A stretch of 64,000 nt of DNA. It comes from Microbacterium sp. AK031 (GTDB lineage: Bacteria > Actinomycetota > Actinomycetes > Actinomycetales > Microbacteriaceae). The notes under the pieces are model-generated. The model saw only the letters and a program-made list of their open reading frames with translations, did not search any database and was not told the origin of the DNA. Of the stretch, positions 7,411 to 14,322 are shown in pieces. Each line of letters begins with the position of its first letter. The stretch's first letter is position 1. A program made the translations under genes and the position numbers. The stretch is from positions 141,482 to 205,481 of the forward strand of contig NZ_JANUCA010000008.1 in assembly GCF_024807145.1 (NCBI RefSeq), read 5' to 3'.

Positions 7411-7502
7411 GGTACACCTGTCAGCGCATTGCTACGGATGCCGGTCGGAAACCCCCGATCTCGACTGACATGTGTGATTCGGGCTGACAAGTGTGCCGGC
7501 GG
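7411..7502. repeat. Intergenic repeat with AGTGTGCC motif (copy 1)
   Basis: ACACCTGTCAG at 7414-7424 pairs with CTGACATGTGT at 7465-7475 over 11 positions with one mismatch. CTGACAAGTGTGCCGGC follows at 7484-7500 and closely matches CTGACGAGTGTGCCGGC at 40669-40685. It lies between convergent ends of the MscS and emfourin genes, where a bidirectional terminator would be expected. Confidence 0.55.
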
Positions 7503-7517
7503 TCGGGATGCCGAGAC

Positions 7518-7949
7518 TCAGGATGCTGAGGCTTCGCGAACCGCCTCGACCAGCCGTCGCCACGGGCCATCGAGCGCCGAATCCGGCAGTTCGCGTTCGA
7601 GCCGCGCAGCGGGGGTGCGGGCCCGGATGCTCCAGACGAAGCGGTCGGCCCCACGCGGGGTCGGGGTCGGGGTGGAACTAGGCGGGGTCGGGCTAGGCTG
7701 GGTCGGGCGCGGCTGTGGCGAGTCGCGCGGAGTGGGGCTCGGGTGGGGCGGCTCGGACTGCGCCGGGTCCGGAGCATCCCAGGGGCAGTGATCGATCAGT
7801 TCGATCCAGCGGGGTGCCTCTTCGCGGGGCGGCTCGACGTGCCAGCGACGCCGCATGCCGGCGAGACCGCCCGTGCGGACGATGACGATGAGGACGGCTG
7901 ATCCGCCGTCGTCCTGGTCACTCGGTGGGGCTACGTCGCGCATCCTCAT
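7518..7949 (-). CDS. Emfourin-like protealysin inhibitor with Pro/Ser/Thr-rich insert
   Basis: 143 residues. The outer parts match emfourin, the inhibitor encoded beside protealysin-like proteases: VLIVIVRTGGLAGMRRRW at 19-36, WIELID at 48-53, then DRFVWSIRA at 102-110 and a C-terminal helix GPWRRLVEAVREA. Between them, residues 58-99 are almost entirely Pro, Ser, Thr and charged residues; typical emfourins have a short loop here. The gene starts inside the last codons of the protease gene (32-bp overlap), which makes translational coupling and coordinated protein ratios likely. The alternative ATG two codons later is equally possible. Confidence 0.85.
   Translation of the reverse strand: MRMRDVAPPSDQDDGGSAVLIVIVRTGGLAGMRRRWHVEPPREEAPRWIELIDHCPWDAPDPAQSEPPHPSPTPRDSPQPRPTQPSPTPPSSTPTPTPRGADRFVWSIRARTPAARLERELPDSALDGPWRRLVEAVREASAS
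7657..7756 (+). repeat. G-run tract, potential quadruplex
   Basis: Runs of four G occur at 7657, 7663, 7669 and 7684, followed by GGG runs at 7690, 7700 and 7705 and further G-runs to about 7756, with degenerate GGGTC units. The tract encodes the Pro/Ser/Thr insert of the emfourin-like gene on the opposite strand, so the G-rich strand is the transcribed template strand. Confidence 0.6.
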
Positions 7950-8970
7950 AGACTCCCACGGCGACCCACGCCGCGCGAGTGGCTGTGGCGACCTCGTCGT
8001 CGACAGCGGCGGCGATCGTGGCATCCGCGAACTCCCGGAAGCTCGCCGTGGTCGTCAGCCCGCCGGTCAGCGCGCGATACCAGGTGAGGCCGGCGCGCTC
8101 CCATGCGTTGCCGCCGAGCGTGGTCGCCGTGAGGGCGAACGCGCGGTTCGGGATGCCGGAGTTGATGTGCACACCACCGTTGTCTTCCGTCGTCTGCACG
8201 AAGTCGCGCATGTGCGCGGGCTGCGGATCCTTGCCGAGCTCGTCGTCGTCGTAGGCGGTTCCGGGTTCGAGCATCGACCGCAGAGCCGTGCCCTGCACCT
8301 CGTCGGTGAAGATGCCGGCGCCGATGAGCCAGCTCGCCTGATCAGCGGTCTGTCCTTCGCTGTACTGCTCCGTGAGCGCGCCGAACACGTCGGCGATCGA
8401 CTCGTTCAGTGCGCCGGGCTGACCCTGGTACTCGAGGTTCGCGGTGTGCTGGATCACTCCGTGCGCGAGTTCATGACCGATGACTGTGATCGAACCGGTG
8501 AACCCGCCGAACACCTCTCCGTCGCCGTCTCCGAAGACCATGCGCTCTCCGTCCCAGAAAGCGTTGTCGTAGTCGACGCCGTAGTGCACGGTGGCCTCCA
8601 GAGGGGCGCCGGCACCGTCGAGGGAGTTTCGCTGGAAAGCGCTCAGCAGCATCTCGAATGTCGCGCCGAGCCCGTCGAACGCCTCATTCACGGCAACGTC
8701 GTCGACCGCCGGGTCGTCTTCCGAACGCACCACGACACCCGGCAGCGTCTCGGTGTTCTGCGCGTCGCTGATCGTGCGATTCGGAGCGTCCGACAGCTCG
8801 GCGACGAGATCGCCCTGCTCGTCGATCGACAAGTTGATGCGGGCGCGGAAAGACGGGCGACCGGCGAGCAGCGTCTGGCGCGCAGCATCCGCCGCCTTGG
8901 GGAAGCGCCCTGACTCGGCCAGCCGGGCGAGAAGGTATGCCGGGATGATGCCGTATGCGCTCTGGTCCAT
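7918..8970 (-). CDS. Protealysin-like M4 metallopeptidase
   Basis: 350 residues of the thermolysin family. The zinc site is HELAH at 166-170 with the third ligand E190 in NESIAD, the same 24-residue spacing as in thermolysin; the transition-state histidine lies in GGVHINSG. The N-terminus GIIPAYLLARLAE is the short protealysin-type propeptide with its PPYLL-like motif (PAYLL here). There is no signal peptide, as is usual for this subfamily, whose members can act inside the cell or leave by an unknown route. The start at 8970 is chosen at the propeptide motif. The emfourin-like inhibitor gene overlaps the 3' end. Confidence 0.93.
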   Translation of the reverse strand: MDQSAYGIIPAYLLARLAESGRFPKAADAARQTLLAGRPSFRARINLSIDEQGDLVAELSDAPNRTISDAQNTETLPGVVVRSEDDPAVDDVAVNEAFDGLGATFEMLLSAFQRNSLDGAGAPLEATVHYGVDYDNAFWDGERMVFGDGDGEVFGGFTGSITVIGHELAHGVIQHTANLEYQGQPGALNESIADVFGALTEQYSEGQTADQASWLIGAGIFTDEVQGTALRSMLEPGTAYDDDELGKDPQPAHMRDFVQTTEDNGGVHINSGIPNRAFALTATTLGGNAWERAGLTWYRALTGGLTTTASFREFADATIAAAVDDEVATATRAAWVAVGVYEDARRSPTE

Positions 8971-9063
8971 ACGGGCGACGATACGCCGGGGCGGAGACAC
9001 TTTCGTGAACACATCCTGTACTGCACGTCAGGCCCTGCGGCGGGTTCTCCCAGCCCGCTCGCG

Positions 9064-9069
9064 TAAAAT
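9064..9069 (+). promoter_or_regulatory. -10 element of the zinc-ribbon SDR gene
   Basis: TAAAAT lies 7 bases before the ATG at 9077, so the transcript probably starts at or next to the ATG. No convincing -35 is seen and there is no ribosome site, which suggests leaderless translation. Confidence 0.5.
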
Positions 9070-9076
9070 CAGCCCA

Positions 9077-10594
9077 ATGACCGATGCGCCCGCTGCCGAC
9101 ACCTCCGATTTCGGCGACGGCCTCGACCCCGCAGACCTCGAGACGACGCTGCGGGTTCTCGCCTCCATGGATCAGCTCGATGAGCAGCATCCCGACTACG
9201 TCGCCGTACGCCGCGCGACCGCTGCGATGTTCAAGGCAGTCAAGCGCGTGCGCCGCAAGGAGATTCGCGACGCGATCGCCAACGCCGACAAGGCCGTCGT
9301 CGCGAACACCGCCACCGGGGCACCCGACCGCATCGACGACGAGACGCGCGGCAACGACCTCAAGACGACCGTGGATGCCCCGATCGCCGGCGAACTGCTC
9401 AAGCCCCGCAACTGCTACATCTGCAAGCAGCCGTACACGCTCGTCGACGCCTTCTACCACCAGCTCTGCCCCGACTGCGCGCGCTTCAGTCACGGCAAGC
9501 GCAACGCCCGCACCGACCTGACCGGCAAGCGCGCGCTGCTCACCGGTGGCCGCGCGAAGATCGGCATGCACATCGCGCTGCGGCTGCTGCGTGACGGCGC
9601 GCACACGACGATCACGACACGCTTCCCGCGCGACGCCGTGCGTCGGTTCTCGTCCCTCCCGGACTCGGCCGACTGGCTGCACCGGCTGCGCGTGGTGGGC
9701 ATCGACCTGCGCGACCCCGCACAGGTGATCGCGCTCGCCGATTCGGTCGCGGCGCAGGGCCCGCTCGACATCCTCATCAACAACGCCGCGCAGACGGTCA
9801 GGCGCTCGCCGGGTGCATATTCTCTGCTGGCGGATGCGGAGATGCAGCCGTTGCCAGACGGACCGCTGCCCGAGATGGAGACGTTCGGACACACGGTCGA
9901 CCCTCACCCGCAGGCGCTGCAGGCATCCGTCGACTCCAACCCGCTGCTCTCGGTCGCCGCCCTCGGCGGCACGGTCGCCGAGCAGGGCGGTCAGGCGCTG
10001 ACGGCCGAAGACCTCGCCCGGCTCGCGATGGCGCCAGGATCGTCGTCGCTGGAGAAGCACGCCGACGGCAGTGCGATCGATGCGGGTGGCCTGGTGCCCG
10101 ACATCAACCGCGTCAACAGCTGGGTGCAGTCGATCGAGCAGGTCGATCCGCTCGAGATGCTCGAGGTGCAGCTCGCGAACACCACTGCGCCGTTCCTGCT
10201 GATCAGCAGGCTGCGGGCGTCGATGGCCGCATCAGAAGCGCACCGGAAGTACGTCGTGAACGTCTCGGCGATGGAGGGGCAGTTCTCCCGCCGCTACAAG
10301 GGCCCTGGACATCCGCACACGAACATGGCCAAGGCCGCGCTCAACATGCTCACCCGCACCAGTGCCGGCGAGATGCTCGAGACCGACGGCATCCTGATGA
10401 CCGCCGTCGACACCGGCTGGATCACGGACGAGCGTCCCCACCACACGAAGGTGCGCCTCGCCGAGGAGGGCTTCCACGCCCCACTCGACCTGGTCGACGG
10501 CGCCGCGCGCGTGTACGACCCGATCGTGCAGGGCGAGGCCGGGGTCGACGTGCACGGGGTGTTCCTGAAGGATTACAAGCCGAACCCCTGGTGA
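9077..10594 (+). CDS. Short-chain dehydrogenase with N-terminal C4 zinc ribbon
   Basis: 505 residues. Residues 1-110 are helical and charged (VRRATAAMFKAVKRVRRKE). A four-cysteine zinc ribbon follows: C113 and C116 (CYIC), C131 and C134 (CPDC). The SDR domain begins near 148 with the nucleotide motif TGGRAKIG at 156-163 and INNAAQT further on. An insertion of about 100 residues (roughly 270-375) interrupts the SDR core before QLANTTAPFLL and the VSAMEGQF segment. The usual YxxxK catalytic pair is not obvious; HTNMAKAALNML occupies that place, with Tyr replaced. Its reaction is therefore uncertain and it may be a nucleotide-binding sensor rather than a dehydrogenase. The start is supported by the adjacent -10 element. 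Confidence 0.85.
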   Translation: MTDAPAADTSDFGDGLDPADLETTLRVLASMDQLDEQHPDYVAVRRATAAMFKAVKRVRRKEIRDAIANADKAVVANTATGAPDRIDDETRGNDLKTTVDAPIAGELLKPRNCYICKQPYTLVDAFYHQLCPDCARFSHGKRNARTDLTGKRALLTGGRAKIGMHIALRLLRDGAHTTITTRFPRDAVRRFSSLPDSADWLHRLRVVGIDLRDPAQVIALADSVAAQGPLDILINNAAQTVRRSPGAYSLLADAEMQPLPDGPLPEMETFGHTVDPHPQALQASVDSNPLLSVAALGGTVAEQGGQALTAEDLARLAMAPGSSSLEKHADGSAIDAGGLVPDINRVNSWVQSIEQVDPLEMLEVQLANTTAPFLLISRLRASMAASEAHRKYVVNVSAMEGQFSRRYKGPGHPHTNMAKAALNMLTRTSAGEMLETDGILMTAVDTGWITDERPHHTKVRLAEEGFHAPLDLVDGAARVYDPIVQGEAGVDVHGVFLKDYKPNPW

Positions 10595-10634
10595 GCGCCG
10601 GCGCCCGGCACAGACGCACGACCGGGGCGCAGAT

Positions 10635-10713
10635 GCACGACAGGATGCCCGGATTCGTCGTGCAAGTGTGCCGTCGTCGTGCAAGTGTGCCCGGGCTCGC
10701 ACTCAGTGTGCCG
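10635..10713. repeat. Intergenic repeat with AGTGTGCC motif (copy 2)
   Basis: CGTCGTGCAAGTGTGCC occurs twice without mismatch at 10656-10672 and 10675-10691 (period 19). GCACGAC at 10635-10641 pairs with GTCGTGC at 10657-10663. A third AGTGTGCCGGC follows at 10703-10713, where it runs into the end of the HxlR gene. It lies between two convergent genes. Confidence 0.6.
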
Positions 10714-11041
10714 GCACCTCGAGGTTCGCAGACGCCCACTCGCCGAGCTGGTTGAGGATCGGCAGCAGCCCCTCGCCACTCGCCGTCAGAGCGTACGACA
10801 CCGTGACCGGTGGGCCGGCATCGACCGTGCGCGCGACGAGCCCGGCTTGAGCGAGCTCGGCGAGGCGGTCTGAGAGCACGGTGTCGCTGATGCCGGCGAC
10901 CGCGCGACGCAGAGCGACGAAGGTGGCGGGGCCCCCGCCGAGGGTCGCGACGATCATTCCGTTCCAGCGTTTTCCGAGCACGCTGAAGGCCAGTGTGACA
11001 GCTGCGTCACACACATGGATCGCTGTTTCGGCCTCGGCCAT
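10703..11041 (-). CDS. HxlR-family transcriptional regulator
   Basis: 112 residues. AAVTLAFSVLGKRWNGMIV at about 13-31, then SDTVLSDRLAELAQAGLV and an Arg-rich wing, is the HxlR winged helix. A single conserved-type cysteine (HVCDAA) sits just before the first helix; in some HxlR/DUF24 proteins this residue senses thiol or quinone stress. The gene is divergent from the azoreductase gene over 76 bp, which holds a perfect inverted repeat, a common arrangement in which the regulator controls a quinone or azo-compound reductase. Confidence 0.9.
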   Translation of the reverse strand: MAEAETAIHVCDAAVTLAFSVLGKRWNGMIVATLGGGPATFVALRRAVAGISDTVLSDRLAELAQAGLVARTVDAGPPVTVSYALTASGEGLLPILNQLGEWASANLEVPAH

Positions 11042-11073
11042 GCCCCCATCCTACATGTGCTACGTTAACCACG

Positions 11074-11096
11074 GTCGCTAATAAAAACATAGCGAC
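11074..11096 (+). promoter_or_regulatory. Inverted repeat between HxlR and azoreductase genes (candidate operator)
   Basis: GTCGCTA and TAGCGAC are perfect 7-bp arms separated by 9 A/T-rich bases (ATAAAAACA), the only AT-rich stretch in the divergent gap. Arm spacing suits a dimeric winged-helix regulator such as the adjacent HxlR protein. Confidence 0.6.
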
Positions 11097-11117
11097 TCCG
11101 AAAACGAAAGGTCTCGC

Positions 11118-11774
11118 ATGTCCCTGTTCCGCCTGGATGCCAGCATCCTCCCCGCAACATCCGCCAGCCGCTCGCTCGCCGATCTGGTGGAGGCCGAGTG
11201 GACGGCATCCCACCCCGACTCGATCGTGACCAGGCGCGACCTCGCCGCCGATCCGGTTTCCGCGACGGTGTGGGCGGACGCCGTCACGGCGCAGTTCGTC
11301 GCCGAGGACCAGCGCAGCGAGCAGCAGAACGCGGCGCGAGCCCTTGCGGCGACCTTCGCCGACGAGCTGATCGACGCCGACGCCCTGCTCTTCGCGGTTC
11401 CGCTGTACAACTACGGCGTCTCACAGCACTTCAAGACATGGTTCGACCTCGCGTACACCGATCCTCGCATCGACCCCACGGGTACTGCGCTGAACGGCAA
11501 GCCCGCGACTCTGGTGACCGTGCTCGGCGGCAACTACGCGCCAGGGACGCCCAAGGAGGGCTGGGACCACTCCACCGGCTGGCTGCGCCGCGTGCTCGAG
11601 GACGTGTGGGGCCTCGACCTGCGCGTCGTGCAGCGTCCGTTCACGCTCGTCGGCGTGAATCCGGCGATGGATGCCTTCACCGACGTCGCGAACGAGCTCA
11701 AGGACAAGGCCGAGAAGTCTGCCCGCGTGTATGGTCAGGAGCTCGCCGCGACCAGGAGCGCCAAAGTCGCCTGA
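11118..11774 (+). CDS. azoR: FMN-dependent NADH-azoreductase
   Basis: 218 residues of the flavodoxin-like AzoR/NQO family: LFRLDASILPATSASRSLAD is the N-terminal strand and FMN phosphate loop, AVPLYNYGVSQHFKTWFDLA the central FMN-binding segment, and VTVLGGNYAPGT the isoalloxazine loop. Such enzymes reduce quinones and azo compounds by two electrons with NADH. AAAGGTCTCGC precedes the ATG. The divergent HxlR gene and the operator between them suggest induction by electrophiles or quinones. Confidence 0.88.
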   Translation: MSLFRLDASILPATSASRSLADLVEAEWTASHPDSIVTRRDLAADPVSATVWADAVTAQFVAEDQRSEQQNAARALAATFADELIDADALLFAVPLYNYGVSQHFKTWFDLAYTDPRIDPTGTALNGKPATLVTVLGGNYAPGTPKEGWDHSTGWLRRVLEDVWGLDLRVVQRPFTLVGVNPAMDAFTDVANELKDKAEKSARVYGQELAATRSAKVA

Positions 11775-11871
11775 CAGCCCTCAGTCGGGCAACGAACCGG
11801 TTGATCGGGGCCGGTACGCTATGGCCCGATGGCGTGCACGCGACGCGCCGCACCCAGGTGAGGACCCGTCG

Positions 11872-12702
11872 ATGACCATCGTCCGCCCCGACGTCAGCGT
11901 CCATGCCCGAGTGCGAGCCGCGTCGTCCGCACTCGGACCGAGCGAGGGGCGCGTCGCCGCCGTCATCATGGAGCGTCCTGACGACGTCGTGGACTGGTCC
12001 GCCGCCGAACTGGCTTCGGCGGCGGGCACCTCGACTGCGACGGTGATCCGCGCGTGCCAGAGCCTCGGATTCCGAGGCTTCCAGCATCTGCGCCTCGAGC
12101 TCGCGCGCTCCGCGCCGCTCGTGCCGCGAGATCAGAAGGATGCCGCAGGGGGGAGCACCTTCGATGACGCGGTGGATGCTCTGCGCCTCGCGCAGGAGAG
12201 CGTGGATCCGGGGCGCATCGAGGCGGCGATCGACGCGTTGCGGAGGGCGCGCCGCGTCGTGCTCGTCGGCAACGGGTTCTCCGGGCCGCCGCTGCAGGAT
12301 CTCGCGATGCGGCTGAGCGGACTGGGGCGGCCTGTCGAGGCGCCGATCGACGCGCTCGCGCAGCAGTTCGCCGTGCACTCGCTCACCTCCGACGACATGT
12401 GCCTGGCGCTGAGCTATTCCGGGGCGAACGTGCAGACGCTGCGCGCGTGCACGGCGGCCTCCGAGCGCGGCGCCACAGTCGCACTCATAACGAGCTACAC
12501 GCGCTCGCCCCTCGGGCGGGCCGCCGACATCGTCATCGCCACCGGGCCGGTCGGATCGGCCCACGACCTGGACCCGTATCTGGCCCGGCTCGGACACTCG
12601 GTCGTGCTGCACGCGCTGCACGGTGCACTCGCGAGGGATGCCGGGCACGCCGACGTCGCGGAGATGCGCCATGTCGTCGCCGACGCGCTGAGCGAGGACT
12701 GA
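11872..12702 (+). CDS. MurR/RpiR-family regulator (HTH + SIS)
   Basis: 276 residues. The N-terminal HTH (about 10-80) contains GPSEGRVAAVI, AAELASAAGTSTATVIRACQ and LGFRGFQHLRLELA. The SIS domain (about 110-260) contains RRARRVVLVGNGFSGPPLQD and CLALSYSGANVQTLR, the phosphosugar-binding loops. RpiR proteins respond to sugar phosphates or related phosphoesters and repress neighbouring catabolic genes. GAGGAC lies before the ATG at 11872; an upstream extension overlaps the azoreductase gene and is rejected. The next operon, 139 bp downstream, encodes three phosphatases and an importer and is its obvious target. Confidence 0.9.
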   Translation: MTIVRPDVSVHARVRAASSALGPSEGRVAAVIMERPDDVVDWSAAELASAAGTSTATVIRACQSLGFRGFQHLRLELARSAPLVPRDQKDAAGGSTFDDAVDALRLAQESVDPGRIEAAIDALRRARRVVLVGNGFSGPPLQDLAMRLSGLGRPVEAPIDALAQQFAVHSLTSDDMCLALSYSGANVQTLRACTAASERGATVALITSYTRSPLGRAADIVIATGPVGSAHDLDPYLARLGHSVVLHALHGALARDAGHADVAEMRHVVADALSED

Positions 12703-12800
12703 GCGCCGATCGCGGCGTCGACGCCCCGATCGTTCTCCTGCCGGTCGTCTTCCGGTCACCTGCCTGTCACTGAGACGGGTCAACCTGCCTGTGTAATCAG

Positions 12801-12814
12801 ATTCCAACCGGAAT
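12801..12814 (+). promoter_or_regulatory. Inverted repeat upstream of the phosphatase-ABC operon
   Basis: ATTCC-AACC-GGAAT is a perfect 5-bp inverted repeat 27 bases before the first start codon of the operon. It is a possible binding site for the RpiR regulator upstream. The rest of the 139-bp gap shows only a GGCGTCGACGCC palindrome at about 12714 near the end of the regulator gene. Confidence 0.4.
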
Positions 12815-12841
12815 GAAACACACGTAACAGGCGGGACGAGA

Positions 12842-13513
12842 ATGCGGACGATCGGAATCGACGGGCTGTTCAATGCCCGGGCGACGAGTGAGTCGGCACC
12901 GTGGCTCATCCGCACCGGCGCTCCGGAAGCACTCAGCGCCGAGGGTGCCTCGACGCTGCGCGCGTTGGGCGTGAGCGTCATCATCGATCTGCGCGAGCCG
13001 AGCGAGATCGGCGCCTCCGAGCACGGCATCCAGGTGCGCTCGGTGGGGATCTACGGGGCCCCGCCGCCGCAGACCGGGCGTCTGGAAGACGTCTACGAGA
13101 CGCTGCTGCGCGAGCGCGGTGGCGCGCTGGCCACGGCGGTCGGGATCATCGCGGATGCCGAGGGGGCCGCCCTCGTGCACTGCACCGCAGGCAAGGACCG
13201 CACCGGACTGGTGGTGGCGCTCGCCCGTCTCGCCGCCGGAGACTCCGCTGAACAGGTCGTGGCGGACTACGTGCTGTCCGAACCCGACGTCCGGCCAGTT
13301 CGCGAACTCCACGCCTTGGCGCTCGCCCGCGAACTTCCCGCCACTGAGCGCGATGAGACGCTGCGCCTGCACCTGGCGAGCCCGCGCGAGGCGATCGAGC
13401 ACGCGCTCGCCGTCATCGACGAGCTCGGCGGAGCCGTGGCCTATCTCACCCGGAACGGGCTGTCGGAAGCGCAGCGCGACAAGCTGCGACGCAAGCGCGA
13501 GGCAGCGGCATGA
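12842..13513 (+). CDS. Protein-tyrosine/dual-specificity-type phosphatase
   Basis: 223 residues. The P-loop HCTAGKDRTG holds the CX5R catalytic signature (Cys nucleophile, Arg phosphate anchor). RALGVSVIIDLREPSE upstream carries the conserved DLR segment of bacterial Y_phosphatase3 enzymes. The K after the glycine in CTAGKD is typical of the branch that acts on phosphoinositides or small phosphoesters. No signal peptide, so it acts in the cytoplasm. It is the first gene of the phosphatase-importer operon and overlaps the metallophosphoesterase gene by 4 bases. Its substrate is unknown; context suggests a small organophosphate rather than a protein. Confidence 0.9.
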   Translation: MRTIGIDGLFNARATSESAPWLIRTGAPEALSAEGASTLRALGVSVIIDLREPSEIGASEHGIQVRSVGIYGAPPPQTGRLEDVYETLLRERGGALATAVGIIADAEGAALVHCTAGKDRTGLVVALARLAAGDSAEQVVADYVLSEPDVRPVRELHALALARELPATERDETLRLHLASPREAIEHALAVIDELGGAVAYLTRNGLSEAQRDKLRRKREAAA

Positions 13514-14316
13514 GCCGGGCCAGCGGACGCCTCACCGTGCTGCACGTCAGCGACGTGCACGCCACGCACAGCGGTCTGCTCTACGACGCAGTCGACGGTC
13601 TCGAACGACTGCAGTCGGTCGGAGAGTACGCCCGCCGTGCGCGGATCACGCCGGAGGCGGTCGTCGTCACCGGCGACCTCATCCAGCGCGGCAACTCGGC
13701 CGCGTACGGTGCGGTGCGCGACGCTCTCGCGGATCTCGAGCAGGTCGTCCAGGCCCCCGTGCTCACCGTCCTCGGCAACCATGACGAACCGGATGCTGCG
13801 CGCATGCTTCGCGGACACGAGCAGTCGCATCACCGCACGGTGCTCGTCGCCGGCCTGCGCATCATCCTCCTCGACACGTCATCCGGAGAGCTCGGTCAGG
13901 CGCAGCGGGAATGGTTGGCGGGCGAACTGGCAGCGCCGCATCGCGACGGCACGATCATCGCCCTTCACCACCCGCCGCTCGGCTCGCCGCTGCCGACGCT
14001 CGCCAAGGCAGGACTGCGCGATGCGGGGGCGTTCCTCGACGTCGTCGAGGGCACGGATGCCCGCGTCATCCTGGCCGGGCACTTCCACCATCCGCTCGCG
14101 GCGCACCTGCGCGGGATCCCCGTCACGGTCGGTCCGTCGCTGGCGTACCACCAGGTGATGGACGCGCGCCCCGACCTCATCAGCGGACACGACCGGGCGA
14201 TGTTCTCGATCGTGCACCTGCTCTCCGAAGGCATGACGGCCACCAGCGTGAGCCTCGAATCGCCCTCGCCCCTCTTCTCATCCGCCGTTCCTGTACCCGC
14301 ACATCAGAACAGTTAG
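13510..14316 (+). CDS. Calcineurin-like metallophosphoesterase
   Basis: 268 residues. The dinuclear metal motifs appear in order: DVHATHSG (D-x-H), VVTGDLIQRG (GD), LTVLGNHDEPD (GNHD), ALHHPPLG and LAGHFHHP (GHxH). The layout matches the CpdA-like branch, which hydrolyses phosphodiesters such as cyclic AMP or glycerophosphodiesters. There is no leader peptide, so it is cytoplasmic. Overlap ATGA with the preceding tyrosine-type phosphatase gene and a 6-bp gap to the binding-protein gene show a single operon. It could open a phosphodiester that the importer brings in. Confidence 0.92.
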   Translation: MSRASGRLTVLHVSDVHATHSGLLYDAVDGLERLQSVGEYARRARITPEAVVVTGDLIQRGNSAAYGAVRDALADLEQVVQAPVLTVLGNHDEPDAARMLRGHEQSHHRTVLVAGLRIILLDTSSGELGQAQREWLAGELAAPHRDGTIIALHHPPLGSPLPTLAKAGLRDAGAFLDVVEGTDARVILAGHFHHPLAAHLRGIPVTVGPSLAYHQVMDARPDLISGHDRAMFSIVHLLSEGMTATSVSLESPSPLFSSAVPVPAHQNS

Positions 14317-14322
14317 GAAGCT

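Noticed and set aside
7945..8970. Possible secreted status of the M4 peptidase
   Set aside because: The N-terminus is a protealysin-type propeptide (PAYLL motif) with no hydrophobic signal segment, so a standard Sec signal was not annotated.
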